The notes below the pieces were generated by a model. It saw only the letters and a list, made by a program, of their open reading frames with translations. It searched no databases and had not been told where the DNA came from. A stretch of DNA of 60,742 nucleotides from Streptomyces sp. CB02009 (GTDB taxonomy: Bacteria > Actinomycetota > Actinomycetes > Streptomycetales > Streptomycetaceae): NCBI RefSeq assembly GCF_001905825.1, contig NZ_LIVV01000017.1, positions 1 to 60,742 of the forward strand, written 5' to 3'. Shown piece after piece: positions 42,254-51,330 of this stretch. Within the stretch, counting starts at the first letter, position 1; the number at the start of each line of letters is the position of its first letter. A program made the position numbers and the translations under genes.

Positions 42254-42417
42254 TCTCCGCACACGAACCGGTTGAGGTCGGACACCGCGACCGAGGTAGC
42301 GGTGGCCGGTCACGTGGCACCAGGCGGGCAGGTCGAGCGGGGTGGCCTGGACAGTGCTCAGGTCAGCGCGGTCGATCTACTTGAGCAGGCTCACCCTCGG
42401 CTGGCGCTCTACGGGGC

Positions 42418-42860
42418 GTGATTGATCATCACAGGATGAGGCCCGTAGGCGGTGCAGGCAGATGAGGCTGCAGGCCAGTTCGAGCAGACCCTGATGGAGA
42501 TCGGCGCGTCGCTCGTCGCGGTGCGGAGCCGTTTGAACTGGTGCAGGCAGGCGAGGTGCGCTCGACCACCCAGCGCACCTCGCACAGTCCGCAACCGTGG
42601 ATGACGCCGCGCCGGGCGATCAGCGGCTTGATGCCGCGCTTCCTAAGCAGGCGACGGTACTTGTCCAAGTCGTAGCCCCGGTCCACGTACAGGATCCGGG
42701 GCCTGCGGCGGGGACGTCCGCACAGACCCCGGATCGGCGGAACGGCGTCCAGCAGTGGCAGGATGCGGGTGGCGTCGTGCCGGTCGCCCCCGGTGAGTGT
42801 CACGGCGAACGGCGTTCCGTGACGGTCGACGATCAGGTGGTGCTTCAGCCCTCACCCCGT
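42418..42860 (-). pseudogene. IS5-family transposase C-terminal remnant
   Basis: LTGGDRHDATRILPLLDAVP and RILYVDRGYDLDKYRRLLRK, then RWVVERT, are followed in another frame by a tail equivalent to LHQFKRLRTRYERRADLH. The first Asp and the N-terminal domain are missing beyond about 42860; at least one frameshift is present. Confidence 0.7.
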
Positions 42861-43069
42861 GCGGGTGTCAAGCCGTAGGGCTCGACACCCGGGGGCTCAG
42901 CACGGACGACGGGGCCCGGGTAGAGACGCTGCCCTTGACCGGTTCCTGATAGCGAGGGGGCTGCAGATGTCTCACCTGTGCGCGAGGTATCGATCGCTCC
43001 AGTGCGCCGCCCCCACGTCGCTCTCGTCGTCGTCCTCGCCGTCGGTCACCTCGCTGGCAGCAACCAGCG

Positions 43070-43200
43070 CCGCGATTCGATGATCATGCCGGTCAGCACA
43101 CCGCCCGTCATGCCCCAGCCGGCGAACCCGGCGGCCACGTACACGGTGTCGCGCTTGGCGGGCAGGCGCCCGATGAAGGGAAGGGTGTCCATGGAGCTGT
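43070..43200 (-). pseudogene. FAD-dependent oxidoreductase (DAO type) C-terminal scrap
   Basis: A minus-strand stretch reads MDTLPFIGRLPAKRDTVYVA and AGFAGWGMTGGVLTGMI, the FAD-binding C-terminus of DAO-family oxidoreductases (G-x-G-G-W-G-M-T). Nothing else of the gene is left. Confidence 0.6.
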
Positions 43201-43208
43201 TGTCCTGG

Positions 43209-43317
43209 GAGGGTGCGCACGACGATGCTGGGCAAGTCGTCGGGCGGCGTCATGACTAGCTGGGGCGGGCGGCCTCGCTCCTGGTCTCTCAGTTGCTCGA
43301 CCTGTCGGCGGAGTTCG
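43209..43317 (-). repeat. 109-base diverged repeat, copy 2 (DUF6262 fragment)
   Basis: Homologous to 28024-28132. The frame RELRRQVEQLRDQERGRPPQ is intact here but has no start or end of its own. Confidence 0.6.
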
Positions 43318-43320
43318 CGG

Positions 43321-43674
43321 CCCTTTGCGGTTGACCCGCTGCATGAACGCGCCTGGCCGCACGTCCCTCAAAGGTCGACGGCTCATGACCTGCACAGGCC
43401 CCCCCATTCTCCGCTCCAGGCGGCGGAGCGCTTGTCCTTGCGTTACCTGGTCCTGTCCCGCGGCCGACGACAACTGGTTCGTAAGCCTGGCACCGCTCGC
43501 GGAGCAGTCCTTAGCAGTTCAACTGCCACACTGGGAGCCGGGTCTGCCAGCGACCTCTGCCCCGTCACACCCTCCCGATTGACCGTGCCGACCGCTCGAT
43601 CTGGCACCGATCTGACACGTGCGCACGGAACCGGTTTCGTCAAAGCCGCGTCTGAGGGCCAGGAAGGGGGCGGT
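43321..43674. other. Region of transposon debris
   Basis: Between the repeat and the lipoprotein gene I see only unassignable open frames; it should contain the lipoprotein promoter near its right side. Confidence 0.3.
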
Positions 43675-44115
43675 GTGATAGCTCAAGGCAGAGCCCGTCG
43701 TCGCTGTGCGGCGGCTGTTTCGATTCACGCGCGGCTCGTCGCGGTAGCGCTAGCGTCCTTGCTGGCTGCCGGATGCGGCATGCTGAACGATCCAGTCAAG
43801 GAACGCTGGGAGTCCAGAACCGATTTTCCAGGTTGTGGCGAGGTGGTCCTGGACCAGGGTGAGGAGATGCAGAAACAGGGCGCGCAAGAAGTCGTCTGCC
43901 TCCAGCAAGCCCTCAAGAACGGCGAGAGCGCGGAACTGAAGGTGACCTATCCCACCGTGGAGGGTGACCCAATCCGCGAGTACTACCGCTTGACCCCGCA
44001 AGGCAGACTTGAGGTGTACACCGACAGCACAGACGATCACTACTCGGACCAGAAGTGGTCGTTCACCGAGTGCTACACCCCGGAATGGTTGGCTGAGATT
44101 CCCTGCGACCTATGA
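43675..44115 (+). CDS. Lipoprotein, unknown function
   Basis: A 146-residue exported protein. A basic N-terminus (RARRRC) precedes a hydrophobic stretch ending in the lipobox LLAAGC, giving a lipidated Cys at about residue 37. The mature part is small, acidic and mixed alpha/beta (FPGCGEVVLDQGEEMQKQGA), with four further cysteines. The GTG at 43675 follows a purine-rich AGGAAGGGGGC. No family is recognised. Confidence 0.7.
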   Translation: MIAQGRARRRCAAAVSIHARLVAVALASLLAAGCGMLNDPVKERWESRTDFPGCGEVVLDQGEEMQKQGAQEVVCLQQALKNGESAELKVTYPTVEGDPIREYYRLTPQGRLEVYTDSTDDHYSDQKWSFTECYTPEWLAEIPCDL

Positions 44116-44149
44116 CCAGCGCCAACCACCCCGCCCAGGGGCATCTTGG

Positions 44150-44225
44150 CGATCACTGGTCGAGCCAGATGAGGGTGCTGGCCAGGGCAACGGCGGCCAG
44201 GTAGCGGTCGAGGTAGGCGCGGCGG
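44150..44225 (-). pseudogene. Transposase tail scrap
   Basis: RAYLDRYLAAVALASTLIWL and a stop on the minus strand match the last helix of an IS5-type transposase. Confidence 0.45.
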
Positions 44226-44239
44226 CCACGCCGCAGCCG

Positions 44240-44480
44240 GTGTCGGCTTCGCGCTCGCGGCCTCAGCCCACAGGTCGCCCGCCTGCAGCGGCTGATGGCC
44301 GCCGCACCGAAGACGGATGCCGCGCGGCTGCGCCTGCACGCGGCGGTCAAAGCCCGCGCGGGCGTGTCCGCGCTGCGTGCCCTGTTCACCATCTACGCCG
44401 ACGACGCCACCGATCCCCGTACGATCGGCCAGCTTGCCGACCTGATCGAGGACGCGTTCGCCGCGCTCGAAAGCTCCTGA
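44240..44480 (+). pseudogene. C-terminal fragment of an unidentified helical protein
   Basis: In-frame codons before an ATG at 44295 (QVARLQRLMAAAPKTDAARL) and after it (SALRALFTIYADDATDPRTI) form a helical sequence with no start of its own. It joins the transposase scrap, so the 5' part is probably lost. If the ATG is used it would give 61 residues. Confidence 0.35.
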
Positions 44481-44532
44481 TGCCTCGTGCGTTGGCAGAG
44501 CGGAGCCGTCCCCATGCGGGTCGTGCCGCTAC

Positions 44533-44960
44533 TCAGGAAGGACGCCGATACAGGAATGCCCACAAGCCTGGGCGGGCGCGGTCGACGGGCGAGGGGCCGA
44601 CGTGATCCCCGCCTTTGAGTGCCCGGACATGGGAGCCGTCGACGGCACAGTCGTCCATGTCCAACGAGTCCGCGCAGCGAAGTTCCCTGAGCAGGGCAGC
44701 GTGCAGGCGTGGCCAGACTCCTGCTTCGGTCCAGTCCCGCAGTCGGCGCCAGGCCGAAACTCCTGAGCAGCCCACGGTTTCGGCCGGGACATCGCGCTAG
44801 GCAACGCCGGTCCGCAGGACGTGCATGATGCCGGCGAGTGCCGCCCGGTCCGGCACGCGAAGCCGCCCGGGATACCGATGGCGCCGTGCAGGAGCAGGTG
44901 GCAGAAGCGGGCCCACCCGCTCCCACAGATCGTCAGGAACAAGATCAGCACGCACCGGAG
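44533..44960 (-). pseudogene. IS5-family transposase N-terminal remnant with amber stop
   Basis: LVPDDLWERVGPLLPPAPAR and RAALAGIMHVLRTGVA are followed by TAG where family members have Trp (W-R-D-V-P), then VSAWRRLRDWTEAGVWPRLH and DDCAVDGSHVRALKGGDHVG. It stops after the first catalytic Asp region. Confidence 0.7.
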
Positions 44961-45018
44961 GCCTCACCTACCAGGATTGGGAAGCACCTGGCCTGTAGCG
45001 GAAGGCGCTCCGGTAGGG

Positions 45019-46026
45019 TCATCGGTCGGTGGGGCGGGTTCGGTGGCGGCGCCACTCGCTCGGTGTGGTGCCGTATGCGGTGCGGAAGCGCCGGGTGAAG
45101 TGACTGGGGCTGGTGAAGCCGCACCGGGCCGCGACGGCGGAGACCGGCAGTGCGGCGTGGCGAGGTGTGGCCAGGAGGCGGCAGGCCGCTTCCAGCCTCT
45201 CGGCGATGAGCCACTGTTCGAGGCGGATGCCCGCACGTGCCAGCACGACGTACAGCTGCCGTTTGGAGACGGCGTGGGCCGCGGCGATGCGTTCGGGCCC
45301 GAGGTCGGGGTCGGTGAGGTGGCGGCGTGTGTACGCCATGATGCGAGTCGCCAGGGAGTTGTCCATGGCTTCTCGGACCCGAGAGTCGCGTTCGTCGTGG
45401 CCGGCCGAGGTCAGCAGGGCACGGACGAGGTCGGTGGTGGCGTTGGCGAGGGCGCCGGCTCCAGGGTCCGTTTCGAGGCGCCCAGGGTTGAGGAACAGCG
45501 AGCGCAGGTGCCCGAGCAGCAGGTCGTGCACGGGGCTGGAGCGAAGCCGTACGGAGGCTCTGGTCACAGTGTCCACCGGCAGGCCGAGATGCTCCGTGTC
45601 GAAGGTGAGGGCCTGTGAGGCGCCGGGCCCGGACCAGCCGTAGGTGCGGGGGGCGAGTTCGTGGAAGACGCAGATGTCCTGCGGCCCGAGGGTGAACCGG
45701 GTGCCCGCCTGTTCGGCGCGGTGGATGCCCTGGGTCTGGAGCGAGACCGACACCACGGGACGATCGCGGTGGTGGCGTACATGTCTGGCCGTGCGCCGGA
45801 CCTCAAGCCCTGAGCTTCGCATGTCGAAGAGGTCCAGGCCGCCCAGACGCCAGCCGTCGATGCGGGCGCTGATCCCGCTCCCGCCCTCCTCGTGGACGAT
45901 CTCGTTCGGCACGGAGTTGTCCGTCATCGCGTGGTGGAACGCCTCCGCCCTGTCGCGTGGTGCGAAGTCGTCCAGGTCCAGCAGCAGCACGAACCAGCCC
46001 TCCAGCGCGGTCTTCCAGTGCGGCAA
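45019..46026 (-). CDS. AraC-family regulator divergent from the hydrolase operon
   Basis: A 335-residue regulator. The N-terminal about 190 residues are a cupin-like AraC_binding_2 domain (VSVSLQTQGIHRAEQAGTRF, LGPQDICVFHELAPRTYGW). The C-terminal double HTH is clear: RIAAAHAVSKRQLYVVLARA and AARCGFTSPSHFTRRFRTAY with GTTPSEWRRHR. The TTG at 46026 gives the usual N-terminal length; an ATG at residue 34 is possible. It faces the operon starting at 46235 across about 208 bases, so it is the probable local activator. Confidence 0.85.
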   Translation of the reverse strand: MPHWKTALEGWFVLLLDLDDFAPRDRAEAFHHAMTDNSVPNEIVHEEGGSGISARIDGWRLGGLDLFDMRSSGLEVRRTARHVRHHRDRPVVSVSLQTQGIHRAEQAGTRFTLGPQDICVFHELAPRTYGWSGPGASQALTFDTEHLGLPVDTVTRASVRLRSSPVHDLLLGHLRSLFLNPGRLETDPGAGALANATTDLVRALLTSAGHDERDSRVREAMDNSLATRIMAYTRRHLTDPDLGPERIAAAHAVSKRQLYVVLARAGIRLEQWLIAERLEAACRLLATPRHAALPVSAVAARCGFTSPSHFTRRFRTAYGTTPSEWRRHRTRPTDR

Positions 46027-46234
46027 CGCCCATCCTCCCGGCGACGGCGGGCAGCCGGTTGCTCACCTGTGCACGGGTCTGCTCCATTCGTGCCCGCGTG
46101 GTGACGCGAGCCCTGCGTCGAGGGGCAGCAGGCCAGCACGCACAGGCAACCCGGCGTCTCGTACGGCTTCTAGCTTCGGACGTGCGCCGCCTGACCCGCG
46201 CGGTGTGCACCCGATCCGCAGAAAGGTCCGATCC
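46027..46234. promoter_or_regulatory. Divergent promoter region of regulator and hydrolase operon
   Basis: 208 bases without a gene, GC-rich; AraC operators would be expected here. I cannot identify a convincing paired site by eye. Confidence 0.4.
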
Positions 46235-47203
46235 GTGACTGACCACGCATTCGTCGCGCCGGTTCTGGAACCCCAGGCCGCCGCCTTCGCCGAAGCGACC
46301 GCCACGCCGCCGTTCCTGTACCAGCTGCCGCCGGCCGAGGGCCGCAAGGCCGTCGAGGACGCTCAGACCGGCGACGTGGTGCTGCCCGCGGTCGACGAGC
46401 AGTGGGTAAGCGTTCCGGGCGGGCCGACCGGCGAGGTCCGCGCCAGGATCGTGCGGCCCGCCGGCGCGCAGGGCGAGCTGCCCGTTGCCGTCTTCGTGCA
46501 CGGAGCCGGCTGGGTCTTCGGCAGCGCCCACACCCACGACCGGCTGGTGCGTGAACTGGCGGTCGGCACCGGCGCGGCGGTGGTGTTCCCCGAGTACGAC
46601 CTCTCCCCGGAACACCGCTACCCCATCGCCGTGGAGCAGGTGTGGACCGTGGCCCGCTGGGTCGTCACCGACGGCACCACGCACGGGCTGGACGCCACCA
46701 GGATCGCGGTGGCCGGCGACTCGGTGGGCGGCAACCTGAGCACCGTGCTGACCCTGCTCGCCAAGGAGCGCGGCGGCCTCACCCTCGCCCACCAGGTGCT
46801 GTTCTACCCGGTCACCGACGCGAGCTTCGACACCACCTCCTACCGGCAGTTCGCCGAGGGCTACTTCCTGCGGCGCGACGGGATGCAGTGGTTCTGGGAC
46901 CAGTACACCACTGACGAGAAGCAGCGCGCCGAGATCACCGCCTCCCCGCTGCGCGCCTGCGTCGAGCAGCTGACCGGCCTTCCGCCGGCGCTGGTGATCA
47001 CCGCCGAGGCGGATGTGCTGCGCGATGAGGGAGAGGCGTACGCGGCCAAGCTGCGGCAGGCCGGTGTCGAGGTGACCGCCGTCCGCGTCCAGGGCGTCAT
47101 CCACGACTTCGTCCTGCTCAACGCGCTGCGCGGCACCCAGGGCGCGGAGGTGGCCATCGCGCTGGCCGTCAGCACCCTGCGCAAGGCCCTCGCCGCCCAC
47201 TGA
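46235..47203 (+). CDS. Alpha/beta hydrolase, hormone-sensitive-lipase type
   Basis: A 322-residue esterase. The oxyanion motif reads VFVHGAGWVFG (HGGG variant). The nucleophile Ser is in VAGDSVGGNLS, the Asp in ITAEADVLRDEGEAYA and the His in GVIHDFVLLNA. HSL-family enzymes hydrolyse small ester substrates in the cytosol. The GTG at 46235 follows GAAAGG. It is the first gene of the operon that continues to 53082. Confidence 0.87.
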   Translation: MTDHAFVAPVLEPQAAAFAEATATPPFLYQLPPAEGRKAVEDAQTGDVVLPAVDEQWVSVPGGPTGEVRARIVRPAGAQGELPVAVFVHGAGWVFGSAHTHDRLVRELAVGTGAAVVFPEYDLSPEHRYPIAVEQVWTVARWVVTDGTTHGLDATRIAVAGDSVGGNLSTVLTLLAKERGGLTLAHQVLFYPVTDASFDTTSYRQFAEGYFLRRDGMQWFWDQYTTDEKQRAEITASPLRACVEQLTGLPPALVITAEADVLRDEGEAYAAKLRQAGVEVTAVRVQGVIHDFVLLNALRGTQGAEVAIALAVSTLRKALAAH

Positions 47204-47295
47204 CCGAGGGGCGGGCGGCGAGGGGAGCGGTGGCCACCACGACGAACCGGCGCCGGCCGCCGGCCCGCGCCCGCCCCAGCACAAGGAGTGAGCCC

Positions 47296-48024
47296 ATGGA
47301 CCCACGAGACACCACCCCCGAGGGGCCCGCGGCCCCGATGCGGCCGGCCCAAGGCCGCCACCACGAGCCCGACCTTCGCGGCATGACCCGCATCACCCTG
47401 CGCCCCATCGCCTCGCCGATGCCGCTCGGCTTCTACACCGTGGCGATCGCCTCGACCATCGTCGGCTGCCTCCAGCTCGGCCTGTTCGAGGACGGCGCCG
47501 AGCACGCCGTCGCCCTGGCGATCCTGCCCGCGTTCTTTCTGCAACTGCTGGTGGGGTTCCTCGCGTTCGGCGCCCGCGACGTCCTGGCAGCGACCTTGAT
47601 GGCGTGCTTCTCCGGGATGTGGCTGGCCAGCTCGCTGGTCCTGGCCACCCGCCCTCCGGGCGGCGCCCGGGTGCTGGGCGTGCTGAACCTCTGCTTCGTC
47701 CTGTTCGCCCTGCTGATGGCGAGCGTCGCCAAGCCCAAGCGGGCACTGTGGCTGGTGCTGTGCACCGCCGTGCCGCGCTTCGCCGTGGCCGCCGCCGCCA
47801 ACCTGAGCGGCGCGCACTGGCTCACCGATCTCTCCGGCGCGCTCGGCCTGCTGCTGGCCGCGGTCGCCATGTATGCCGCCTTCGCTCTGATGCTGGAGGA
47901 CATGCGGGGCCAGGAAGTGCTGCCGCTCGGCCGCAGCGGCCCCGCACGCCAAGCCGTCGACGGCGACCTGACGGTCCAGCTGCGCAACCTGGAGCGCCAC
48001 GCCGGCGTCCGCCGCACCTTGTGA
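47296..48024 (+). CDS. SatP/GPR1-FUN34-YaaH-like membrane protein
   Basis: A 242-residue membrane protein with six hydrophobic segments. The ITLRPIASPMPLGFYTVAIA start of the first helix parallels the N-P-x-P-L-G motif of the acetate/succinate transporter family. A hydrophilic 40-residue N-terminus and 35-residue C-terminus face the cytosol by family topology. It may import or export a short carboxylic acid released by the operon's hydrolases (inference). The ATG at 47296 follows AAGGAG. Confidence 0.72.
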   Translation: MDPRDTTPEGPAAPMRPAQGRHHEPDLRGMTRITLRPIASPMPLGFYTVAIASTIVGCLQLGLFEDGAEHAVALAILPAFFLQLLVGFLAFGARDVLAATLMACFSGMWLASSLVLATRPPGGARVLGVLNLCFVLFALLMASVAKPKRALWLVLCTAVPRFAVAAAANLSGAHWLTDLSGALGLLLAAVAMYAAFALMLEDMRGQEVLPLGRSGPARQAVDGDLTVQLRNLERHAGVRRTL

Positions 48025-48100
48025 ACGACCGCACCAGCCGGGAGCAGTGCGGTCTGTGCGCGTAACCCCTTGCCGTGACTCCAGCGAGAGCGAGACCTCC

Positions 48101-49990
48101 ATGTCCACGATGCCGGTCGGCGGCGTAACCCCCGCAGCCGGGCCCGCAGAGGGCGCCGACGTCGTCCTGCGCAACGCCAGGATCCACACCGGCGACCCGT
48201 CGCGTCCCTCCGCCACCGCCCTCGCCGTCCGCGCGGGCCGCATCACCGCGATCGGCGACGACGCCGAGGTGGCCGCCCACGTCGGCCCCGCGACCAGGGT
48301 CGTCGACGCGCTGGGCCGCCGCGTCGTGCCCGGCCTGAACGACTCGCACCTGCACGTCATCCGCGGTGGCCTCAACTACGTGCTGGAGCTGCGCTGGGAT
48401 GGCGTCCCCTCGTTGCGCCAGGCGTTGGCGATGCTGCGCGAGCAGGCCGGGCGCACGCCCAAGGGGCAGTGGATCCGGGTGGTCGGAGGCTGGTCGGCCG
48501 AGCAGTTCGCCGAGCGGCGGATGCCCACACCGGCCGAGCTGAACGAGGCCGCCCCCGACACTCCGGTGTTCGTGCTGCACCTCTACCAGTCGGCGATCCT
48601 CAACCGGGCCGCCGTCCGAGCCGCGGGCTTCACCCGCGACACCCCCGACCCGCGCGGCGGCCAGATCGTCCGCGACCGAGACGGCCACCCCAACGGGATG
48701 CTGCTGGCGGCGCCGAGCGCGCTGATCCTCTACACCACCCTCGCCGCCGCGCCGACCCTGGAGGCGGCGGACCGCAAGATCTCCACCCGGCACTTCCTGC
48801 GCGAGCTGAACCGCTTCGGCCTCACCTCCGCGGTGGACGCCGCCGGCGGCTTCCAGAGCTTCCCCGACAACTACGCCACCGTCATCGAACTGGCCCGCGA
48901 CCGCGTGCTGAGCGTGCGGATCGGCTACCACCTCTTCCCGCAGACCGCCGGGCAGGAGATCGCCGACCTCACCCGCTGGGTGCAGAGCGTGCGGCCCGAC
49001 GACGGCGACGAGTGGCTGCGCCTCAACGGCGCCGGGGAGAACCTGACCTGGGCCGCGGCCGACTTCGAGAACTTCTCCGAACCACGCCCCGAACTCGGTT
49101 CGTACGAGGGTGAGTTCGAGAAGGCTGTGCGGCTGCTGCTGGAGCACGGCTGGGGTTTCCGGCTGCACGCCACCTACGACGAGACCATCCAGCGCGACCT
49201 CGCCGTCTTCGAGAAGCTCGCCGTCGAGGGCCACTTCCCCGGCGGCAGCCGCTGGCTCTTCGACCACGCCGAAACGGTCACCCCCGCCAGCCTGGAGCGG
49301 ATCTCCGCACTCGGAGGCGCGATCAGCGTCCAGAACCGCATGTCCTTCCAGGGCCAGGCCTTCACCGACCGCTACGGCCCGCAGGCTGCCGCCCACACTC
49401 CGCCGCTGAAGGAGATGCTCGCCGGCGGCATCCCGCTCGCGGCCGGCACCGACGCCACCCGGGTCTCCTCCTACAACCCCTGGGTCGCCCTGCACTGGCT
49501 GGTCACCGGCCGGACCGTCGGCGACCTGGCCCTCTACCCGCCCGACCGGCTGGTCTCCCGCGAGCGCGCCCTTGACCTGTACACCCGAGGCGGGGCCCGG
49601 ATCACCGGCGAGGACGACGTCAAGGGCGTCCTCAAGGAAGGCTGGTACGCCGACTTCGCCGTCCTCAGCCACGACTACTTCACTGTGCCCCCCGAGGACA
49701 TCGCGCACATCGAGGCGGTCCTGACCGTCGTCGGCGGCCGGATCGTCTACGCCGCCGCCGAGCATGAGGGGCTCGACGAAGCCCTCCCGCCGCTCAGCCC
49801 CTCCTGGAGTCCGGTCGCCCGCTTCGGCGGCTACCAGGCCAGCCCGCCCCCGTCGGCGGGAGCCCGCCAGGCCGACCTTCTGGCCGAAGCCGTCGCCGAA
49901 GGCGAGCAGCACCGGCAGTGGCGGGCCACGCGCGGCCTCGCCGCTCCCCAGCAGCAGCCCGCCGCCCTCGACCCCTGCTTCGGTCCCTGA
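48101..49990 (+). CDS. Amidohydrolase-family protein (YtcJ/AepA type)
   Basis: A 629-residue metal-dependent hydrolase. The N-terminal composite domain (VLRNARIHTGDPSRPSATAL) is followed by the metal-binding His pair in VPGLNDSHLHVIRGGLNY. DHAETVTPASLERISALG and AAGTDATRVSSYNPW supply the later His and Asp. The YtcJ/AepA subgroup is about 550-630 residues and poorly characterised; some members hydrolyse amides or cyclic ureides. The C-terminal about 40 residues are a Pro/Gln-rich extension. The ATG at 48101 is consistent with the family start. Confidence 0.85.
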   Translation: MSTMPVGGVTPAAGPAEGADVVLRNARIHTGDPSRPSATALAVRAGRITAIGDDAEVAAHVGPATRVVDALGRRVVPGLNDSHLHVIRGGLNYVLELRWDGVPSLRQALAMLREQAGRTPKGQWIRVVGGWSAEQFAERRMPTPAELNEAAPDTPVFVLHLYQSAILNRAAVRAAGFTRDTPDPRGGQIVRDRDGHPNGMLLAAPSALILYTTLAAAPTLEAADRKISTRHFLRELNRFGLTSAVDAAGGFQSFPDNYATVIELARDRVLSVRIGYHLFPQTAGQEIADLTRWVQSVRPDDGDEWLRLNGAGENLTWAAADFENFSEPRPELGSYEGEFEKAVRLLLEHGWGFRLHATYDETIQRDLAVFEKLAVEGHFPGGSRWLFDHAETVTPASLERISALGGAISVQNRMSFQGQAFTDRYGPQAAAHTPPLKEMLAGGIPLAAGTDATRVSSYNPWVALHWLVTGRTVGDLALYPPDRLVSRERALDLYTRGGARITGEDDVKGVLKEGWYADFAVLSHDYFTVPPEDIAHIEAVLTVVGGRIVYAAAEHEGLDEALPPLSPSWSPVARFGGYQASPPPSAGARQADLLAEAVAEGEQHRQWRATRGLAAPQQQPAALDPCFGP

Positions 49991-50062
49991 CCCACCCCGG
50001 CAGCGGTCCGCCCACTGCTCGCCCCACCTCACCCACCGTTCACCCCTCGAAAGGAACCACTC

Positions 50063-50737
50063 GTGTCGGACTTCAACTTCGACCTCGACGCCGTCACCGC
50101 CGCGCCCAGCCGCGACCTGCTCACCCCCGACAACGCGATGATGCTGTTCGTCGACCACCAGCCGCAGATGTTCTTCGGCGCCGCCAGCGCCGACCGCGTC
50201 GCCGTCATCAACGCCACCGTCGGCCTGGCCAAGGCCGCCCGGGCGTTCGACGTCCCCGTCGTCCTGTCCACCGTCGCGGCCGAGTCGTTCTCCGGGCCGA
50301 TCCTGCCGCAGCTGCGCGAGGTCTTCCCCAAGCACGACATAGTCGACCGGACCTCCATGAACGCCTGGGAGGACGAGGCCCTGGTGGAAGCCGTCAAGGC
50401 GACCGGCCGCCACAAGATCGTGCTCAGCGGCCTGTGGACCGAGGTCTGCCTCGTCCTGCCCGCCCTGTCCGCACTTAACCAGGGCTACGAGGTCTACGTC
50501 GTCGCCGACGCCTCCGCCGGCGTCACCCCCGCCGCCCACGAGCACGCCATCCAGCGGATGACCGCCGCCGGAGCCGTCCCCGTCACCTGGCTCCAGGTCC
50601 TCCTGGAGCTCCAGCGCGACTGGGCCCGCACCGACACCTACGCCGCCACCACCGACGTGGTCAAGGAGCACGGCGGCGCCTACGGTCTGGGCATCGTCTA
50701 CGCCCACACCATGATCGACCCGCACGCCGCCGGCTGA
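50063..50737 (+). CDS. YcaC-like isochorismatase-family hydrolase
   Basis: A 224-residue cysteine hydrolase. The Asp is in MMLFVDHQPQMFFG and the nucleophile Cys in VLSGLWTEVCLVLPALSA; RTSMNAWEDEALVEAVKATG and LQVLLELQRDWAR complete the YcaC signature. Relatives act on amides or imides, with the true substrate mostly unknown. It starts at a GTG after GAAAGGA. Pairing with the amidohydrolase suggests sequential hydrolysis of an amide-type compound (inference). Confidence 0.87.
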   Translation: MSDFNFDLDAVTAAPSRDLLTPDNAMMLFVDHQPQMFFGAASADRVAVINATVGLAKAARAFDVPVVLSTVAAESFSGPILPQLREVFPKHDIVDRTSMNAWEDEALVEAVKATGRHKIVLSGLWTEVCLVLPALSALNQGYEVYVVADASAGVTPAAHEHAIQRMTAAGAVPVTWLQVLLELQRDWARTDTYAATTDVVKEHGGAYGLGIVYAHTMIDPHAAG

Positions 50738-50753
50738 CCGGAGCCCTTCCACC

Positions 50754-51272
50754 ATGGACACCGACACCGGACTGCTCCTGCTGCGCCTCCTCGCCGGTCT
50801 GCTGCTCGCCGCGCACGGCGTGCAGAAGGTCAGCTTCCTGCTGGGCGGCAGCGGACTGGCCGGCGGCACCGAGGAGTTCCGGCACGACGGCTTCCGCGGC
50901 GGGGCGCTCACCGCCCTCGCCGCGGGAGCCGGCCAGATCGGCTCCGGCCTGCTGCTCGCGGCCGGAGCCCTCACCCCGCTCGCCGCCGCCGGGACCATCG
51001 GCGTGATGACCGTCGCGCTCACCGTCAAATGGCCCAACGGCCTGTGGGTGCAGCACGACGGCTACGAGTACCCCCTCGTCCTCATCGGCATCGCCACCAC
51101 GCTCACCCTCACCGGGCCTGGCCGCCTCTCCGCCGACCACACCCTGGGCCTGCCCCACTGGCCCGCCTGGTCGGCCGCGGCCGCCCTGGCCGCAGGCGTC
51201 GCCGGCGGCCTCGCCGTGCGCACCCTGCTGCACCGCCCGCCCACGCCGGAGGCGCCGCCGAGGTCCCCGTGA
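50754..51272 (+). CDS. DoxX-family membrane protein
   Basis: A 172-residue protein with four transmembrane helices. LLLLRLLAGLLLAAHGVQKV at the start and TVALTVKWPNGLWVQHDGYE later (the conserved N-G-x-x-x-x-x-G-x-E-Y block) are the DoxX pattern. DoxX proteins are found in thiosulfate oxidation and in many stress and detoxification operons, without a general mechanism. It lies 16 bases after the YcaC-like gene. Confidence 0.85.
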   Translation: MDTDTGLLLLRLLAGLLLAAHGVQKVSFLLGGSGLAGGTEEFRHDGFRGGALTALAAGAGQIGSGLLLAAGALTPLAAAGTIGVMTVALTVKWPNGLWVQHDGYEYPLVLIGIATTLTLTGPGRLSADHTLGLPHWPAWSAAAALAAGVAGGLAVRTLLHRPPTPEAPPRSP

Positions 51273-51330
51273 CCGCACCCGAGCACAACGCGCCTATGCC
51301 CATGCCCCCTCTCCGTAAGGATTCTCGATC

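Noticed and set aside
47822..51037. A 1071-codon open frame on the minus strand
   Set aside because: It is antisense to the amidohydrolase, YcaC-like and DoxX genes; Val/Gly/Asp-rich composition with no motifs is typical of GC-rich shadows.
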